In this document: piece by piece, positions 39,298 through 50,613 of the stretch
How the letters are laid out: each line of letters starts with the position of its first letter
How positions within the stretch are numbered: the first letter of the stretch is position 1
NCBI RefSeq assembly: GCF_900451195.1
Contig: NZ_UGHR01000006.1
Span: forward strand, 197,946 to 261,945
Reading direction: 5' to 3'
Source: Iodobacter fluviatilis
GTDB lineage: Bacteria > Pseudomonadota > Gammaproteobacteria > Burkholderiales > Chitinibacteraceae
DNA: 64,000 nucleotides
Notes under the pieces: generated by a model
What the model was told of the DNA's origin: nothing
Seen by the model: only the letters and a program-made list of their open reading frames with translations
Databases searched by the model: none
Made by a program: the position numbers and the translations under genes

Positions 39298-40166
39298 TAT
39301 GCGGGTACACCATTAAATATCAGCTGCTGCAATGAGCTGCCAAGCAACAAAGTCAGCCAGCCTGCAATCCCTAAATAAGGGCCAAAAGGCATGGGTTTGC
39401 CCATGCCTCGTTTGGCCAGAATAGCCAGAGCAATGCCGATTACTGCGCCGCTGATGGATGATAGCAAAATAATACTTGGCAAAGCCTGCCATCCAAACCA
39501 GGCACCTAATGCGGCTAGCAGCTTAAAGTCGCCATAGCCCATACCTTCTTTTTTTGTGATTAGCTTAAACAGCCAATACACACTCCAGAGTGCCAAGTAG
39601 CCGGCAACTGCGCCGATCACTGCCTGATCTAATGGCACAAAGACATTATTTAAATTGAAAAGCAATCCCAGCCAGAGCAGAGGCAGGGTAATGCTGTCAG
39701 GTAGTAGATAGGTGTCTGCGTCAATAAAGACCAGTGAAATCAGCGACCATGTCAGCATAATGGCTGCAATCGCTGCTATGGTCACACCGAAATGCAGACC
39801 CACTATTGTTGTCAGCGTTGCACAAAGCAGCTCAATCAGAGGATAGCGCGGGCTGATAGAAGTTTTGCAGGCTTTACAACGCCCGCGTAAAACTAAATAA
39901 CTAATAACGGGAATATTCTCTAAAGCGCTGATGGCATGGCCGCAGCCGGGGCAGGCTGAACGTGGAATAATCAAATTATAGGTGGGCACTTTTGGCATTG
40001 GAGCATCGACAGGCGCGTCGATCAGCTGACACTGTTGCCTGAATTCTTGCTCCATTATTTTTGGAATGCGGTGAATCACTACATTCAGAAAACTGCCAAC
40101 TAATAAGCCAAGTACAAATAAAAAACCACCAAATACAGCCGGGCTGTCTAAAAACAACTCAATCAT
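39297..40166 (-). CDS. pilD: Type IV prepilin peptidase/N-methyltransferase PilD
   Basis: 289 residues, inner membrane. N-terminal zinc/cysteine domain with CPGCG and CKACK (about 72-100); two catalytic aspartates in [11 protein letters not shown] (about 150) and [12 protein letters not shown] (about 210); eight or so membrane helices. It trims and methylates type IV pilins. Its start shares a base with the pilC stop. Confidence 0.95.
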   Translation of the reverse strand: MIELFLDSPAVFGGFLFVLGLLVGSFLNVVIHRIPKIMEQEFRQQCQLIDAPVDAPMPKVPTYNLIIPRSACPGCGHAISALENIPVISYLVLRGRCKACKTSISPRYPLIELLCATLTTIVGLHFGVTIAAIAAIMLTWSLISLVFIDADTYLLPDSITLPLLWLGLLFNLNNVFVPLDQAVIGAVAGYLALWSVYWLFKLITKKEGMGYGDFKLLAALGAWFGWQALPSIILLSSISGAVIGIALAILAKRGMGKPMPFGPYLGIAGWLTLLLGSSLQQLIFNGVPA

Positions 40167-41389
40167 TAACCGACAACCTCGCCCATTTTGAAAATTGGTA
40201 AGTACATGGCTACAACTAAACCACCGATCAGTGTACCTAAGACCACCATGATGATGGGCTCCATTAAGCTGGATAAGGCTTCTACGGCGTTATCCACTTC
40301 TTCTTCGTAATAATCCGCAACTTTACTCAGCATGGAGTCCAGCGCACCGGATTCTTCACCAATTGCAACCATTTGCATCACCATATTGGGGAACATATTG
40401 GTGCTTTGCATTGATAAAGTCAGGCTGGTCCCTGTGCTCACTTCGGTTTGGATTTTTTTTGTAGCAAGCTTATAGAGGTAATTCCCTGCTGCGCCACCAA
40501 CAGAATCCAGTGAGTCTACTAAAGGCACACCCGCTGCAAACATGGTGGAGAGGGTGCGGCACCAGCGTGCAATAGTCGCATCCAGCATGATTTTTCCAAT
40601 AATCGGCACTTTGAGCAGTAAACGATCCATCACGATTTGAATCGCTTCTGATTTTTTCCAAGCTTTTAAAAAGCCCCAGATCCCGCCGAATATCCCGCCA
40701 AATATGAGCCACCAATATGTAACGAAGACATCAGAGATTGCCATGACCACTAAGGTGGGCGTTGGTAAGTTGGCGCCAAAGCTCGAAAATAACTCTTTAA
40801 ACGCGGGAATTACAAAAATCATAATTACTGCAGTAATCACAAAAGCCGCAACGATAACGGCGGTTGGATAAAACAGCGCAGATTTAATTTTCTTTTTAAC
40901 GCCCAGCGTTTTCTCTTTGTAGGTAGCAAGCCTTGCCAGCAGGGCATCTAAAATACCTGCTTGCTCACCCGCCTGAATCAGATTGCAATAAAGTGCATCA
41001 AATTCATTAGGGTGTTTTCGGAATGCCTGTGTCAGTGATGAGCCGGTTTCAATATCATTTTTGATATCCATCAGCAGCTTGGTCACAGATGGATTGCTAT
41101 GGCCCTTGGCCACAATATCAAATGAAGTGAGCAGCGGCACGCCAGATTTAAGCATGGTGGCCAGTTGCCGGGTAAACATGGTGATGTCTTCCTCGGTAAT
41201 CTTTTTGCCTGTTCCCATCCTTTGTTTTTTGACTTTTAAGACATTGATGCCCTGGCGGCGAAGCGTGTTTTTAACCACGTGCTCACCACTTGCCCGTACT
41301 TCGCCTTTGACAATCTTGCCACTGCGATCTTTTCCTTCCCAGATAAAAGTAAATTCTTTTACTTTTAGTGTTTTGGGTGCTAGCGCCAT
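40166..41389 (-). CDS. pilC: Type IV pilus inner-membrane platform protein PilC
   Basis: 407 residues with two GspF repeats (about 70-195 and 275-395; FTRQLATMLKSGVPLLTSFD and WCRTLSTMFAAGVPLVDSLD) and three membrane helices. It couples the PilB motor to the growing pilus. 18 bases after pilB. Confidence 0.95.
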   Translation of the reverse strand: MALAPKTLKVKEFTFIWEGKDRSGKIVKGEVRASGEHVVKNTLRRQGINVLKVKKQRMGTGKKITEEDITMFTRQLATMLKSGVPLLTSFDIVAKGHSNPSVTKLLMDIKNDIETGSSLTQAFRKHPNEFDALYCNLIQAGEQAGILDALLARLATYKEKTLGVKKKIKSALFYPTAVIVAAFVITAVIMIFVIPAFKELFSSFGANLPTPTLVVMAISDVFVTYWWLIFGGIFGGIWGFLKAWKKSEAIQIVMDRLLLKVPIIGKIMLDATIARWCRTLSTMFAAGVPLVDSLDSVGGAAGNYLYKLATKKIQTEVSTGTSLTLSMQSTNMFPNMVMQMVAIGEESGALDSMLSKVADYYEEEVDNAVEALSSLMEPIIMVVLGTLIGGLVVAMYLPIFKMGEVVG

Positions 41390-41407
41390 GACGCCCCTCT
41401 TTGGATA

Positions 41408-43117
41408 TTATTCATTGGTTACCGCCATGACTTCTTCTAATGAGGTCAGGCCTTGTTTTACTTTACGCAAGCCAGAACCCCGTAAATCACGAACGCCGTC
41501 ACGCTTAGCCTGGTCAGCAATATCAATCGCATTGCCATTGGTCATGATGATGCGATTCATTGCATCAGTAATGGGCATGACCTGATAAATGCCAACGCGG
41601 CCTTTATAGCCTGAACCCTTGCAAATATCGCAGCCTACGGGCTTATAAGGGGTCCAGGTCCCATCAAGTTCTTCTTCTTCAAAGCCTGCGTCGAGCAGGG
41701 CTTGATGTGGAATATCAATGGGCGTTTTGCAACTGCACAGTTTTCTAGCAAGCCGCTGTGCGGTAATTAAAATCACTGACGATGCAATATTAAATGGGGC
41801 AATCCCCATATTCAGCATCCGTGTCAGCGTGGTGGGCGCATCGTTTGTGTGCAGAGTAGAAAACACCATATGCCCCGTTTGCGCGGCTTTAATCGAGATA
41901 TCGGCAGTGCCTAAATCCCGGATTTCCCCCACCATGATGATGTCTGGATCTTGGCGCAAGAAGGCTTTCAGGGCGACAGCAAAAGTCAGGCCGGATTTTT
42001 CATTCACGTTCACCTGATTTACGCCAGGTAAGTTAATTTCACATGGATCTTCGGCCGTGGAAATATTGATTCCTGGCTGATTTAAAATATTTAAGCAGGT
42101 ATAGAGCGAAACGGTCTTTCCTGAACCGGTTGGGCCAGTTACCAAAATCATGCCGTAGGGCCGCTGGATCGCTTCCAGCAGGATTTCTTTCTGATCCGGA
42201 TCGTAACCTAGAGCATCAATACCCAAGGTGGCAGAGGAGGGATCCAGAATCCGCATACAAATCTTTTCACCGTGCATGGTGGGCATGGTGGATACCCGGA
42301 AATCGATGGCCCGGCTTTTTGAAAGCACCAGCTTCATCCGGCCATCTTGTGGCACGCGTTTTTCAGAGATATCCAGTTTTGAGATAACTTTAATACGCGA
42401 AGCAAGTTTGTCTTTAATTGCCAGCGGAGGTTGAGCTACTTCACGCAACACACCATCCAAGCGGTAGCGAATGCGGAAGAATTTCTCGTAAGGCTCAAAG
42501 TGGATATCCGAAACCCCTGCATTAATGGCATCCAGCAGAATCTTTTGCAGGTATTTAACGATGGGGGCATCGTCAACTTCCAGCGCTGCAGCCTCGTTTT
42601 GAGTGGTGTCTTCTTCGCCGCCACCCATTTCCAAATCGACATCATCCAGCGCCATATTGCTTAGATTGGCCCCGGTAGACTCGATGAGTTTATCCAGCAG
42701 ACTAACGAGTTTACTGTCTTCCACCACCAGTGGCTGTACTTGCAGGCCGGTTTGAAAGCGCACTTCTTCCAACGCTTGCAGATTGGTGATATCCGATAGA
42801 CCGATAAACAATTTGGTGCCGCGCTTAAAGAGCGGCACGATGCGTTGAATCTGCATCACTTTATTGTCCAGCACGCCTTGGGGGATGTAGCTTGGATCAA
42901 TATGGTCCAGATCAAGAAGAGGATAGCCAAACGCCTGAGATGAAAATTCAGCAACATCTCTCGCGGTCATTTTGTGACTGCGTATCAGTTGCTCAATAAA
43001 CGGCGTTTTACTGCTGTTCGCTGTAGATTGCAGCGCTTCAGCGTCCGCTTCAATTAATCTGCCATGCTGAACAAGCAGGCGGGCGAGACCAGATACAGGT
43101 GAGTTAGGTGCTGACAT
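41408..43117 (-). CDS. pilB: Type IV pilus extension ATPase PilB
   Basis: 569 residues from ATG 43117 (MSAPNSPVSGLARLLVQHG); the frame runs three codons further to a TTG. N-terminal MshEN domain (about 1-150), Walker A GPTGSGKT (about 330), Walker B DPDIIMVGEIRD (about 392) and a CxxC pair near the C-terminus (CDICKGSG). It powers pilus extension. First gene of pilB-C-D-coaE-zapD-yacG. No pilT or pilin gene is in the window. Confidence 0.95.
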   Translation of the reverse strand: MSAPNSPVSGLARLLVQHGRLIEADAEALQSTANSSKTPFIEQLIRSHKMTARDVAEFSSQAFGYPLLDLDHIDPSYIPQGVLDNKVMQIQRIVPLFKRGTKLFIGLSDITNLQALEEVRFQTGLQVQPLVVEDSKLVSLLDKLIESTGANLSNMALDDVDLEMGGGEEDTTQNEAAALEVDDAPIVKYLQKILLDAINAGVSDIHFEPYEKFFRIRYRLDGVLREVAQPPLAIKDKLASRIKVISKLDISEKRVPQDGRMKLVLSKSRAIDFRVSTMPTMHGEKICMRILDPSSATLGIDALGYDPDQKEILLEAIQRPYGMILVTGPTGSGKTVSLYTCLNILNQPGINISTAEDPCEINLPGVNQVNVNEKSGLTFAVALKAFLRQDPDIIMVGEIRDLGTADISIKAAQTGHMVFSTLHTNDAPTTLTRMLNMGIAPFNIASSVILITAQRLARKLCSCKTPIDIPHQALLDAGFEEEELDGTWTPYKPVGCDICKGSGYKGRVGIYQVMPITDAMNRIIMTNGNAIDIADQAKRDGVRDLRGSGLRKVKQGLTSLEEVMAVTNE

Positions 43118-43241
43118 GGTCTTCAATATGTAATCGAAAAGAGGAGAAACTGTCGGTATTGCCTTACGTTTTTAGTTTAGCAAATACCTTTTAATCTTGC
43201 GCTTTCTTTCCCTTTAAAACCTTGATAGATCAAGAACATAA

Positions 43242-44501
43242 TTAAGTATCTTGGGCATAAAGGCGAATAACGCGAATACTTCGGTCCTGTGTTTGAACAA
43301 TTTCAATTCGCTGCCCTGCTAAAACAAGGCAAGTGCCCGCATCAGGGATATCTTCAAAGTGTTCAAGTATGAGTCCATTTAATGTTTTAGGCCCATCTAC
43401 AGGAAATGCCAGACGTAATTTTCTATTGAGCTCCCGAAGGCTGGATGCGCCATCGAGTAGTACACTGCCATCGGGTTGCCTTAATGCTTTGCCCTGCGCT
43501 GGAGCATTGGTAGTGAATTCTCCAACAACTTGCTCCAAAATATCTTCCAAGGTAACAAGACCTTGCATTTCTCCGTATTCATCCACGACAACGGCCATTC
43601 TGCGTTTATTTTCTTGAAAATTTTGCAGTTGGGTAAATAACGGCGTGCTGGATGGAATAAAGTAAGGCGGCCGCATCATTTCACTCAGTCTTGCCTGGTC
43701 TATTTCGTTCTCTTTTAAGGATAAAATTTTTCGAATATGCAAAATTCCCGTGATGTTGTCCGGGTTACTTGAGTAAACGGGTAGACGGGTATGGTGGCAG
43801 GTGAAGATTTGTTTACGAATCTCATCCGTTGGTGCGTCTAAATCAATGCTCTCAATTTGATGGCGGGGAGTCATTACATCGTCTACCGTAATGCTCGCCA
43901 GTTCAAATAAATTCAGAAGAATTGTATGATGTTTTTTTTCCATATAACGCCCTGATTCTAATACTAATAGGCGTAATTCTTCAGGTGAAAGGGCGTGCTG
44001 ATTGTTCTGGTTTTTTTTTAGGCGTAAAACTTTAATCAGTGCACTGACAAACAGGTTGACCAGCCAGACTGCCGGATAAAAAATACGCAGCAGGATAAGT
44101 AAGGGATAAGAGGCTGCATAGGCAAAAGATTCTGCATAGTTGGCGGCTAATACTTTGGGCGTTGCTTCAGAAAAAATAAGAATTGCAAACGCGACCAGTA
44201 AAGTGGCCGTACCTAGTGCGAAGTCATTTCCGGCAAATAGCTTGCTTGCAATTAGTGTAGAAAGTGTCGCTGATGCAGTGTTGATAAGCGTATTACCAAT
44301 TAAAATAACGGAAAGTAGCTTATCGGTTTGGTTCAGCAGTTTTTGTGTTCGTGCAGCCGCTAAATGACCCTGGCGTGCTTTGCTGGCAATTTTATAGCGG
44401 TTTACCGCCATCATTGCTGTTTCCGCTGCAGAAAAGAATGCGGAAGTTGCTAAGCAGAAGGCAAGAGCAAGATATAGATAAGATAATGAAATTTGTTCCA
44501 A
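43242..44501 (-). CDS. CNNM/CorC-HlyC-type membrane protein
   Basis: 419 residues: DUF21 membrane domain with about four helices (1-190; FCLATSAFFSAAETAMMAVN), two CBS domains (about 205-330; DDVMTPRHQIESIDLD and DEYGEMQGLVTLEDILEQVV), and a C-terminal CorC/HlyC domain. Relatives (CorB, YfjD) are linked to magnesium/cobalt efflux; the hemolysin label is historical. The substrate is not shown by sequence. Confidence 0.88.
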   Translation of the reverse strand: MEQISLSYLYLALAFCLATSAFFSAAETAMMAVNRYKIASKARQGHLAAARTQKLLNQTDKLLSVILIGNTLINTASATLSTLIASKLFAGNDFALGTATLLVAFAILIFSEATPKVLAANYAESFAYAASYPLLILLRIFYPAVWLVNLFVSALIKVLRLKKNQNNQHALSPEELRLLVLESGRYMEKKHHTILLNLFELASITVDDVMTPRHQIESIDLDAPTDEIRKQIFTCHHTRLPVYSSNPDNITGILHIRKILSLKENEIDQARLSEMMRPPYFIPSSTPLFTQLQNFQENKRRMAVVVDEYGEMQGLVTLEDILEQVVGEFTTNAPAQGKALRQPDGSVLLDGASSLRELNRKLRLAFPVDGPKTLNGLILEHFEDIPDAGTCLVLAGQRIEIVQTQDRSIRVIRLYAQDT

Positions 44502-44554
44502 TGTCGTTGCTATGTCCGTAATTTGTATGGCTTATGTCGTATTTTTTAAAAGAC

Positions 44555-45403
44555 CTAAAAAGGGCGATGTAACAGCGCCTCGAGAACAAAACGGCTCCCT
44601 ATATAGCCCAGAAAAAGCAGAGCAAAGCCAAAAAGTGTCCAGTTGGCCGCAAAACGCCCACGCCAGCCATTTTTCCAACGCCCCAGAAGTAAAGTGCCAA
44701 AAACCAGCCAAGCTGCAATGGAAAGGATAATCTTGTGTGAAAATACTAAGCCGTGTCCGAATACTTGTTCCGCAAAAAAGATTCCGGAAAGCAGTGCTAA
44801 TGTCAGTAAAATAAAACCTAGGCCAACACATGCAAACATGAGTCGCTCGAGAGTCATTAGCGGCGGTAGTGTCCGAATGAGAGAGCCTGCCTGAGCTTTG
44901 TGTAATGTTCTATCAGCAAAACGCATTAGAATGGCAACACCAGCAGCATTCAGTAGCATTCCATGGGCAAACATGGCCAGTAAAAAGTGGCCTCGCGACA
45001 GCAGGCTGAGGGGGTAAGTAATTGAATGCCCTATCGGCAATAGTTGGGAAATAAATAAAAATATTGCCGCTATACCCAGCATGGGGGGTTGCAGACCATC
45101 CATTTTCCAGAACAGCTGGCCACACAGGTAAATGCACAGGGTGGAAAATGCACTCAATGAGAGTGCCTCCGCCGCACCAAAATGCAGATTACTTGACCAG
45201 AGTAAAGGTGGGAAAAGTGCCAGGGCGTGTAAAACCAAGCCTGAGACTAACAAAGTCAGCTCAAGTGCAGGGCTAAGCAGCCGTTTGGGGCGTGATGAGG
45301 CAAGCCGGCTGCGGCAAAAATGCCAGCCTAATAGCAGATAAATGGTTAAAGCCAGCAGTGCGAAATAAGTTGCTGGGCTAACTTCAGGTAAAATGGTCAT
45401 CAT
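44555..45403 (-). CDS. CcsA/YpjD-type inner-membrane protein
   Basis: 282 residues with about eight hydrophobic helices and the cytochrome-c-assembly family pattern (GHFLLAMFAHGMLLNAAGVA, and the end GWRGRFAANWTLFGFALLFLGYIGSR). In beta-proteobacteria a gene of this type regularly sits next to ffh, divergent from it as here. Its link to haem handling is weak; function unproven. Confidence 0.8.
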   Translation of the reverse strand: MMTILPEVSPATYFALLALTIYLLLGWHFCRSRLASSRPKRLLSPALELTLLVSGLVLHALALFPPLLWSSNLHFGAAEALSLSAFSTLCIYLCGQLFWKMDGLQPPMLGIAAIFLFISQLLPIGHSITYPLSLLSRGHFLLAMFAHGMLLNAAGVAILMRFADRTLHKAQAGSLIRTLPPLMTLERLMFACVGLGFILLTLALLSGIFFAEQVFGHGLVFSHKIILSIAAWLVFGTLLLGRWKNGWRGRFAANWTLFGFALLFLGYIGSRFVLEALLHRPF

Positions 45404-45458
45404 ATAAGTCTATCAGAGCGAGGTCCCTCTTGGGGCTGTCGCCAAGCAAAGGATACGC

Positions 45459-46811
<1,353 letters not shown>

Positions 46812-46939
46812 TTAAAAATGCGGGTGCATGGCTATTTTTAGCTTGCATTGCATCTGCTAGATTGCTTGCCCGCGTGGAGGGGAAGCTTTCGTTTTGCACT
46901 GATATTTTTAAAATATTCGAACCTGACCGGCAGCCGAAT

Positions 46940-46971
46940 ATCACGTTAAGCTTTACAACGTGATTGTTTTT
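46940..46971 (+). terminator. Terminator after ffh
   Basis: An 8-bp stem ATCACGTT/AACGTGAT with a 9-base loop followed by TGTTTTT. Lies 128 bases behind ffh and just before the rpsP promoter. Confidence 0.75.
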
Positions 46972-46993
46972 GCTGTACTTTTGCCGGTTATTC

Positions 46994-47022
46994 TTGCGGG
47001 GTTTGGTGTTTTGTTTCATAAT
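46994..47022 (+). promoter_or_regulatory. Putative promoter of rpsP-rimM-trmD-rplS
   Basis: TTGCGG (46994-46999), 17-base spacer, CATAAT (47017-47022); start near 47029, 35 bases before rpsP. The -35 matches those proposed before rplC, rplN and rpsM. Confidence 0.65.
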
Positions 47023-47063
47023 CGAACCCCTTTAAATTAATCTCCATTATTGGGTTTAATGCC

Positions 47064-47324
47064 ATGGTTGTTATTCGTCTTTCCCGCGGCGGTGCTAAAA
47101 ACCGTCCGTTTTACAACGTTGTTGTAACCGACTCCCGTAATCGTCGTGATGGTCGCTTTGTTGAGCGTCTTGGCTTTTACAACCCACTCGCCAAAGATGG
47201 TGAAGAAGGCGTGCGTCTAGCTATGGACCGCGTTAGCTACTGGGTAGGTGTTGGTGCACAAGCTTCTGACTCCGTTGCCAAGCTGCTGAAAAACTACAAG
47301 CCAGCTGCTGTTGCTGCTGCTTGA
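47064..47324 (+). CDS. rpsP: 30S ribosomal protein S16
   Basis: 86 residues, starts [20 protein letters not shown]; 16S folding at the 5' domain. First gene of the conserved rpsP-rimM-trmD-rplS operon, 14 bases before the rimM start chosen here. Confidence 0.97.
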   Translation: MVVIRLSRGGAKNRPFYNVVVTDSRNRRDGRFVERLGFYNPLAKDGEEGVRLAMDRVSYWVGVGAQASDSVAKLLKNYKPAAVAAA

Positions 47325-47338
47325 TTCAAGCCGTGACT

Positions 47339-47866
47339 ATGCAAAAACGGGCTTCGCTGCCGGTGCCTGATGATCTTTTGATCATGGGCTATGTAAGTGG
47401 GGCTTTTGGTGTACATGGCTGGATCAACTTGGTTGGTGATACTGAAGATGCCGATAGTCTTTTTGACTACGACACTTGGTGGATCGGCCGTGATGGTCAA
47501 TGGCAGGCTTTTAAGCTTGTTGAAGGTCAGGTTCACACAAAGAAATTAGCAGCACAGCTTGATGGTGTTAATGATCGCGATGCGGCATTTGCACTTAAGG
47601 GCAGTAAAATTGCAGTTTCCCGTAGCCTGTTACCAGCCCCTGCTGCTGATGAGTATTATTGGGTCGATTTAATCGGCCTTGATGTCATCAATTTGCAAGG
47701 TGAAAAGCTTGGTGTTGTGGATAACTTGTTTGAAACCGGTGCTAACGATGTGATCGTTGTAAAAGACGGACAGACCGAGCGTCTGCTGCCTTTTGTGGCT
47801 CATGTTGTGCTTAAGGTTGATCTTGCTGCTAAAACAATCTCTGTGGATTGGGGCCTTGATTACTAA
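47339..47866 (+). CDS. rimM: Ribosome maturation factor RimM
   Basis: 175 residues from ATG 47339; a TTG at 47321 overlapping the rpsP stop is another possible start, and neither has a clear ribosome-binding site. Domains: N-terminal RimM barrel ([20 protein letters not shown]) and C-terminal PRC barrel ([20 protein letters not shown]). It helps mature the 30S head around S19. Confidence 0.94.
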   Translation: MQKRASLPVPDDLLIMGYVSGAFGVHGWINLVGDTEDADSLFDYDTWWIGRDGQWQAFKLVEGQVHTKKLAAQLDGVNDRDAAFALKGSKIAVSRSLLPAPAADEYYWVDLIGLDVINLQGEKLGVVDNLFETGANDVIVVKDGQTERLLPFVAHVVLKVDLAAKTISVDWGLDY

Positions 47867-47873
47867 GGCTGAG

Positions 47874-48647
47874 GTGTATCACTTCGACGTGGTCACTTTG
47901 TTTCCTGAGATGTTTGAGGCGATCACTCGTCATGGCATCACAAGACGAGCGGTTGAATTAGGTCTTTTTGGACTTAACAGCTGGAATCCACGTGATTTCA
48001 CCGCAGACAAACATCGTACTGTGGACGACCGGCCATATGGTGGCGGCCCCGGTATGGTGATGTTGCCAGAGCCACTTGAAAGTGCGCTTGAAGCAGCTAA
48101 AAACAGGCAGCGTGAAGAGGGTGTTGCTGCTACGCATACCGTCTATTTATCTCCCCAAGGGGCGGCATTAACTCACGATAAAGTCTTGGAGCTGGCTCAA
48201 AAGCCAGGTTTGGTCTTGTTGTGTGGTCGTTATGAGGGTGTGGATGAGCGTTTGCTGGATCGTCAGATTGATGAAGAAATCTCAGTCGGCGATTATGTGC
48301 TCTCAGGTGGAGAGTTGCCTGCAATGGTGCTGATGGATGCCATCATTCGCCAATTGCCTGGTGTACTTAATACTGCAGCGAGTGCAGAAGAAGATTCATT
48401 TGTGGATGGGTTGCTGGATTGCCCGCATTACACCCGTCCCGAAAATTATCTGGGCATGAGCGTACCGGAAGTCTTACTTTCAGGAAACCATGCGCTGATA
48501 CGGCGCTGGCGCTTAAAACAGTCTTTAGGCCGAACATTTTTGCGTAGGCCTGACTTGTTAACAAAGCGACAGCTATCAAAAGAGGAAGCTCGTCTTCTGG
48601 CCGAATTTAAGGCGGATCTGGTGATAAACCAAGATCAGGTGGTTTGA
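47874..48647 (+). CDS. trmD: tRNA (guanine37-N1)-methyltransferase TrmD
   Basis: 257 residues from GTG at 47874 ([14 protein letters not shown]), five bases after AAGG; upstream in-frame codons overlap rimM and are not conserved. The trefoil-knot SAM site is intact ([19 protein letters not shown] and [18 protein letters not shown], about 112-145). It prevents +1 frameshifts by methylating G37. Length matches the family. Confidence 0.95.
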   Translation: MYHFDVVTLFPEMFEAITRHGITRRAVELGLFGLNSWNPRDFTADKHRTVDDRPYGGGPGMVMLPEPLESALEAAKNRQREEGVAATHTVYLSPQGAALTHDKVLELAQKPGLVLLCGRYEGVDERLLDRQIDEEISVGDYVLSGGELPAMVLMDAIIRQLPGVLNTAASAEEDSFVDGLLDCPHYTRPENYLGMSVPEVLLSGNHALIRRWRLKQSLGRTFLRRPDLLTKRQLSKEEARLLAEFKADLVINQDQVV

Positions 48648-48687
48648 CCACCTTTGAAGGAACAAGCTTCACATTGGAGTTATACCC

Positions 48688-49071
48688 ATGAATTTGATTC
48701 AACAACTTGAGCAAGAAGAAATCGCTCGCTTAGCTAAGACTCTTCCTGAATTCGCCCCTGGCGATACCGTGATCGTTCAGGTCAAGGTTAAGGAAGGTAC
48801 ACGTGAGCGTCTGCAGGCTTATGAAGGCGTTGTGATTGCTAAGCGTAATCGTGGCCTGAATAGCTCCTTTATCGTGCGTAAAATTTCCGCCGGTATGGGT
48901 GTTGAGCGTACTTTCCAAACTTACTCTCCGCTGGTTGCTGGTGTTGAAGTGAAACGTCGCGGTGATGTTCGCCGTGCTAAGCTTTACTACCTCCGTGATC
49001 GTTCAGGCAAGTCCGCACGTATCAAGGAAAAATTGCCAGCTCGTAAGGTTGTTGCAAAAGCTGCTGCTTAA
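48688..49071 (+). CDS. rplS: 50S ribosomal protein L19
   Basis: 127 residues at the 30S-50S interface. Typical blocks [20 protein letters not shown] and [15 protein letters not shown]. Basic/Ala tail. Ends the rpsP operon, followed by a strong terminator. Confidence 0.98.
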   Translation: MNLIQQLEQEEIARLAKTLPEFAPGDTVIVQVKVKEGTRERLQAYEGVVIAKRNRGLNSSFIVRKISAGMGVERTFQTYSPLVAGVEVKRRGDVRRAKLYYLRDRSGKSARIKEKLPARKVVAKAAA

Positions 49072-49093
49072 TTTTTTAAGCAATACAGTATTC

Positions 49094-49123
49094 AAACGCG
49101 GGCCAAGTGCCCGCGTTTTCGTT
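49094..49123 (+). terminator. Terminator of the rpsP-rplS operon
   Basis: A 10-bp stem AAACGCGGGC/GCCCGCGTTT with loop CAAGT, continuing TTTTCGTTT. Strong intrinsic terminator. Confidence 0.9.
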
Positions 49124-49144
49124 TCCATAACATCTGGATTTGTT

Positions 49145-49630
49145 ATGCGTATCGAAAGTACCGATCGTTATGCCGTTATTTCCAGCCCTGTTGGCCCCAT
49201 TGGTCTGGCCGAGAGTAATGAGCGTCTTGTTTTAGTCGAATTTCTTCCCTTCTCTGCTCCTATGCAGATGGCTCATGGCACTTTGCTGCAGAATGCTGCT
49301 TATCAGTTGGCGGCTTATTTCCAGGATCCTTTTTTTATTTTTGATTTACCTTGGGCTTTGTCTGTCAGTGAGCATCAGAGTAAGGTCTTGGATGAAATAG
49401 CGACGATTCCTGTTGGGCAGCTGCAAACCTATGCAGAAATTTCTAGGCGAATTCATTCAAGCCCTCGTGCTGTTGGTGGTGCTTGTGGGCGTAATCCTTT
49501 ACCTTTGCTAATCCCTTGTCATCGGGTTGTGGCCGCTGCAGGTTTAGGTGGTTTTAACGCTGGCCGCAATGGTGTGGACTGGTTGCCAATTAAGCGCTGG
49601 TTGCTGAAGCATGAGGGCGTTGAAATATGA
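49145..49630 (+). CDS. ogt: Methylated-DNA--protein-cysteine methyltransferase
   Basis: 161 residues from ATG 49145 (MRIESTDRYAVISSPVGPIG). It removes O6-alkyl groups from guanine onto its own cysteine; the active site LIPCHRVVAA (Cys near 130) and the preceding GACGRNPLPL are intact. No ADA regulatory domain, so it is the constitutive Ogt type. Start is a choice: the frame is open back into rplS. Ends by ATGA overlap with xerD. Confidence 0.92.
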   Translation: MRIESTDRYAVISSPVGPIGLAESNERLVLVEFLPFSAPMQMAHGTLLQNAAYQLAAYFQDPFFIFDLPWALSVSEHQSKVLDEIATIPVGQLQTYAEISRRIHSSPRAVGGACGRNPLPLLIPCHRVVAAAGLGGFNAGRNGVDWLPIKRWLLKHEGVEI

Positions 49631-50550
49631 ACGAAGACCTTATGGATGAACAGCTGGTATTGATTGATGAGTTTTTGGATGGTGTATGGCTTAGTGATCA
49701 GTTATCTAAGAATACAATTGACAGCTATCGTCGTGATTTACTGATTTGGGCTCATTGGCTAATAACAGAGCGTAAATGCAATTTGCTGGCTGCAGACCGG
49801 GAGTGTGTTCAAGCCTTTTTGGCTAGGCAGGCGCGTGATATGAAGGCTGCAACTTTGGCTAGGCGTATGGCCAGCTTGCGAAAATTTTACCGGCACTGGA
49901 TTTTATCCGGGCAGGCTGGTTTTGATCCAACTGCGGAGCTAACGGCTCCTAAGCGAGTGCGCCCTTGGCCAAAGGCGTTGGATGAAGCAAGGATAGAAGC
50001 GCTTTTGCAAGCGCCGGAGATTGATCAGGCTAGTGGTCTGAGAGACAGAGCCATGCTGGAGTTGATGTATGCAACCGGTTTACGGGTTACTGAGCTGGTT
50101 ACTTTGCCTTTGGGGCAGATTAAATTACGTGAACGCTATGTGCAGATATTGGCTGGTAAAGGTGGCAAACAGCGTTTAGTGCCGATGGGGGAGGTGGCAG
50201 CCGATTGGGTTGAGCAATATTTAGCGCACTCTCGGCCAGCCCTGGTGGGGGGGCATCAGGTGGCAGAAGCTTTTGTAAATCAGCGGGGGCATGCATTAAC
50301 TCGCCAGGGTTTTTGGTACATCATTAAACAATATGCAGCTGCTGCTGGAATTGATAACAAACATTTAAGCCCTCATGTTTTACGGCATGCATTTGCCACC
50401 CACTTGTTAAATCATGGTGCGGATTTACGTGTGGTGCAGATGCTATTGGGGCATGCAGATATTACAACCACACAAATTTATACTCATGTCGCGACAGCTC
50501 GTTTGAAATCGTTGCATAAAGAACACCATCCGCGTGGTTCTCGTTCATAA
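49627..50550 (+). CDS. xerD: Site-specific tyrosine recombinase XerD
   Basis: 307 residues. With XerC it resolves chromosome dimers at dif, driven by FtsK. SAM-like N-domain (FLDGVWLSDQLSKNTIDSYR), catalytic domain with Arg in ATGLRVTELV, HVLRHAFATHLLNHGAD, LGHADITTTQIYTHV (Tyr near 287). The sequence is XerD rather than a phage integrase. Translationally coupled to ogt. Confidence 0.95.
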   Translation: MNEDLMDEQLVLIDEFLDGVWLSDQLSKNTIDSYRRDLLIWAHWLITERKCNLLAADRECVQAFLARQARDMKAATLARRMASLRKFYRHWILSGQAGFDPTAELTAPKRVRPWPKALDEARIEALLQAPEIDQASGLRDRAMLELMYATGLRVTELVTLPLGQIKLRERYVQILAGKGGKQRLVPMGEVAADWVEQYLAHSRPALVGGHQVAEAFVNQRGHALTRQGFWYIIKQYAAAAGIDNKHLSPHVLRHAFATHLLNHGADLRVVQMLLGHADITTTQIYTHVATARLKSLHKEHHPRGSRS

Positions 50551-50613
50551 GCGCAATCGCTGTATGCTAACCTCATAATTAACCCGCCGTCTGGCGGCTT
50601 TTGGGGATAGAGA

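Noticed and set aside
49627..50550. Tyrosine recombinase as sign of a mobile element
   Set aside because: The sequence is the housekeeping XerD with its usual motif set, coupled to ogt, with no att-like repeats or phage genes nearby.
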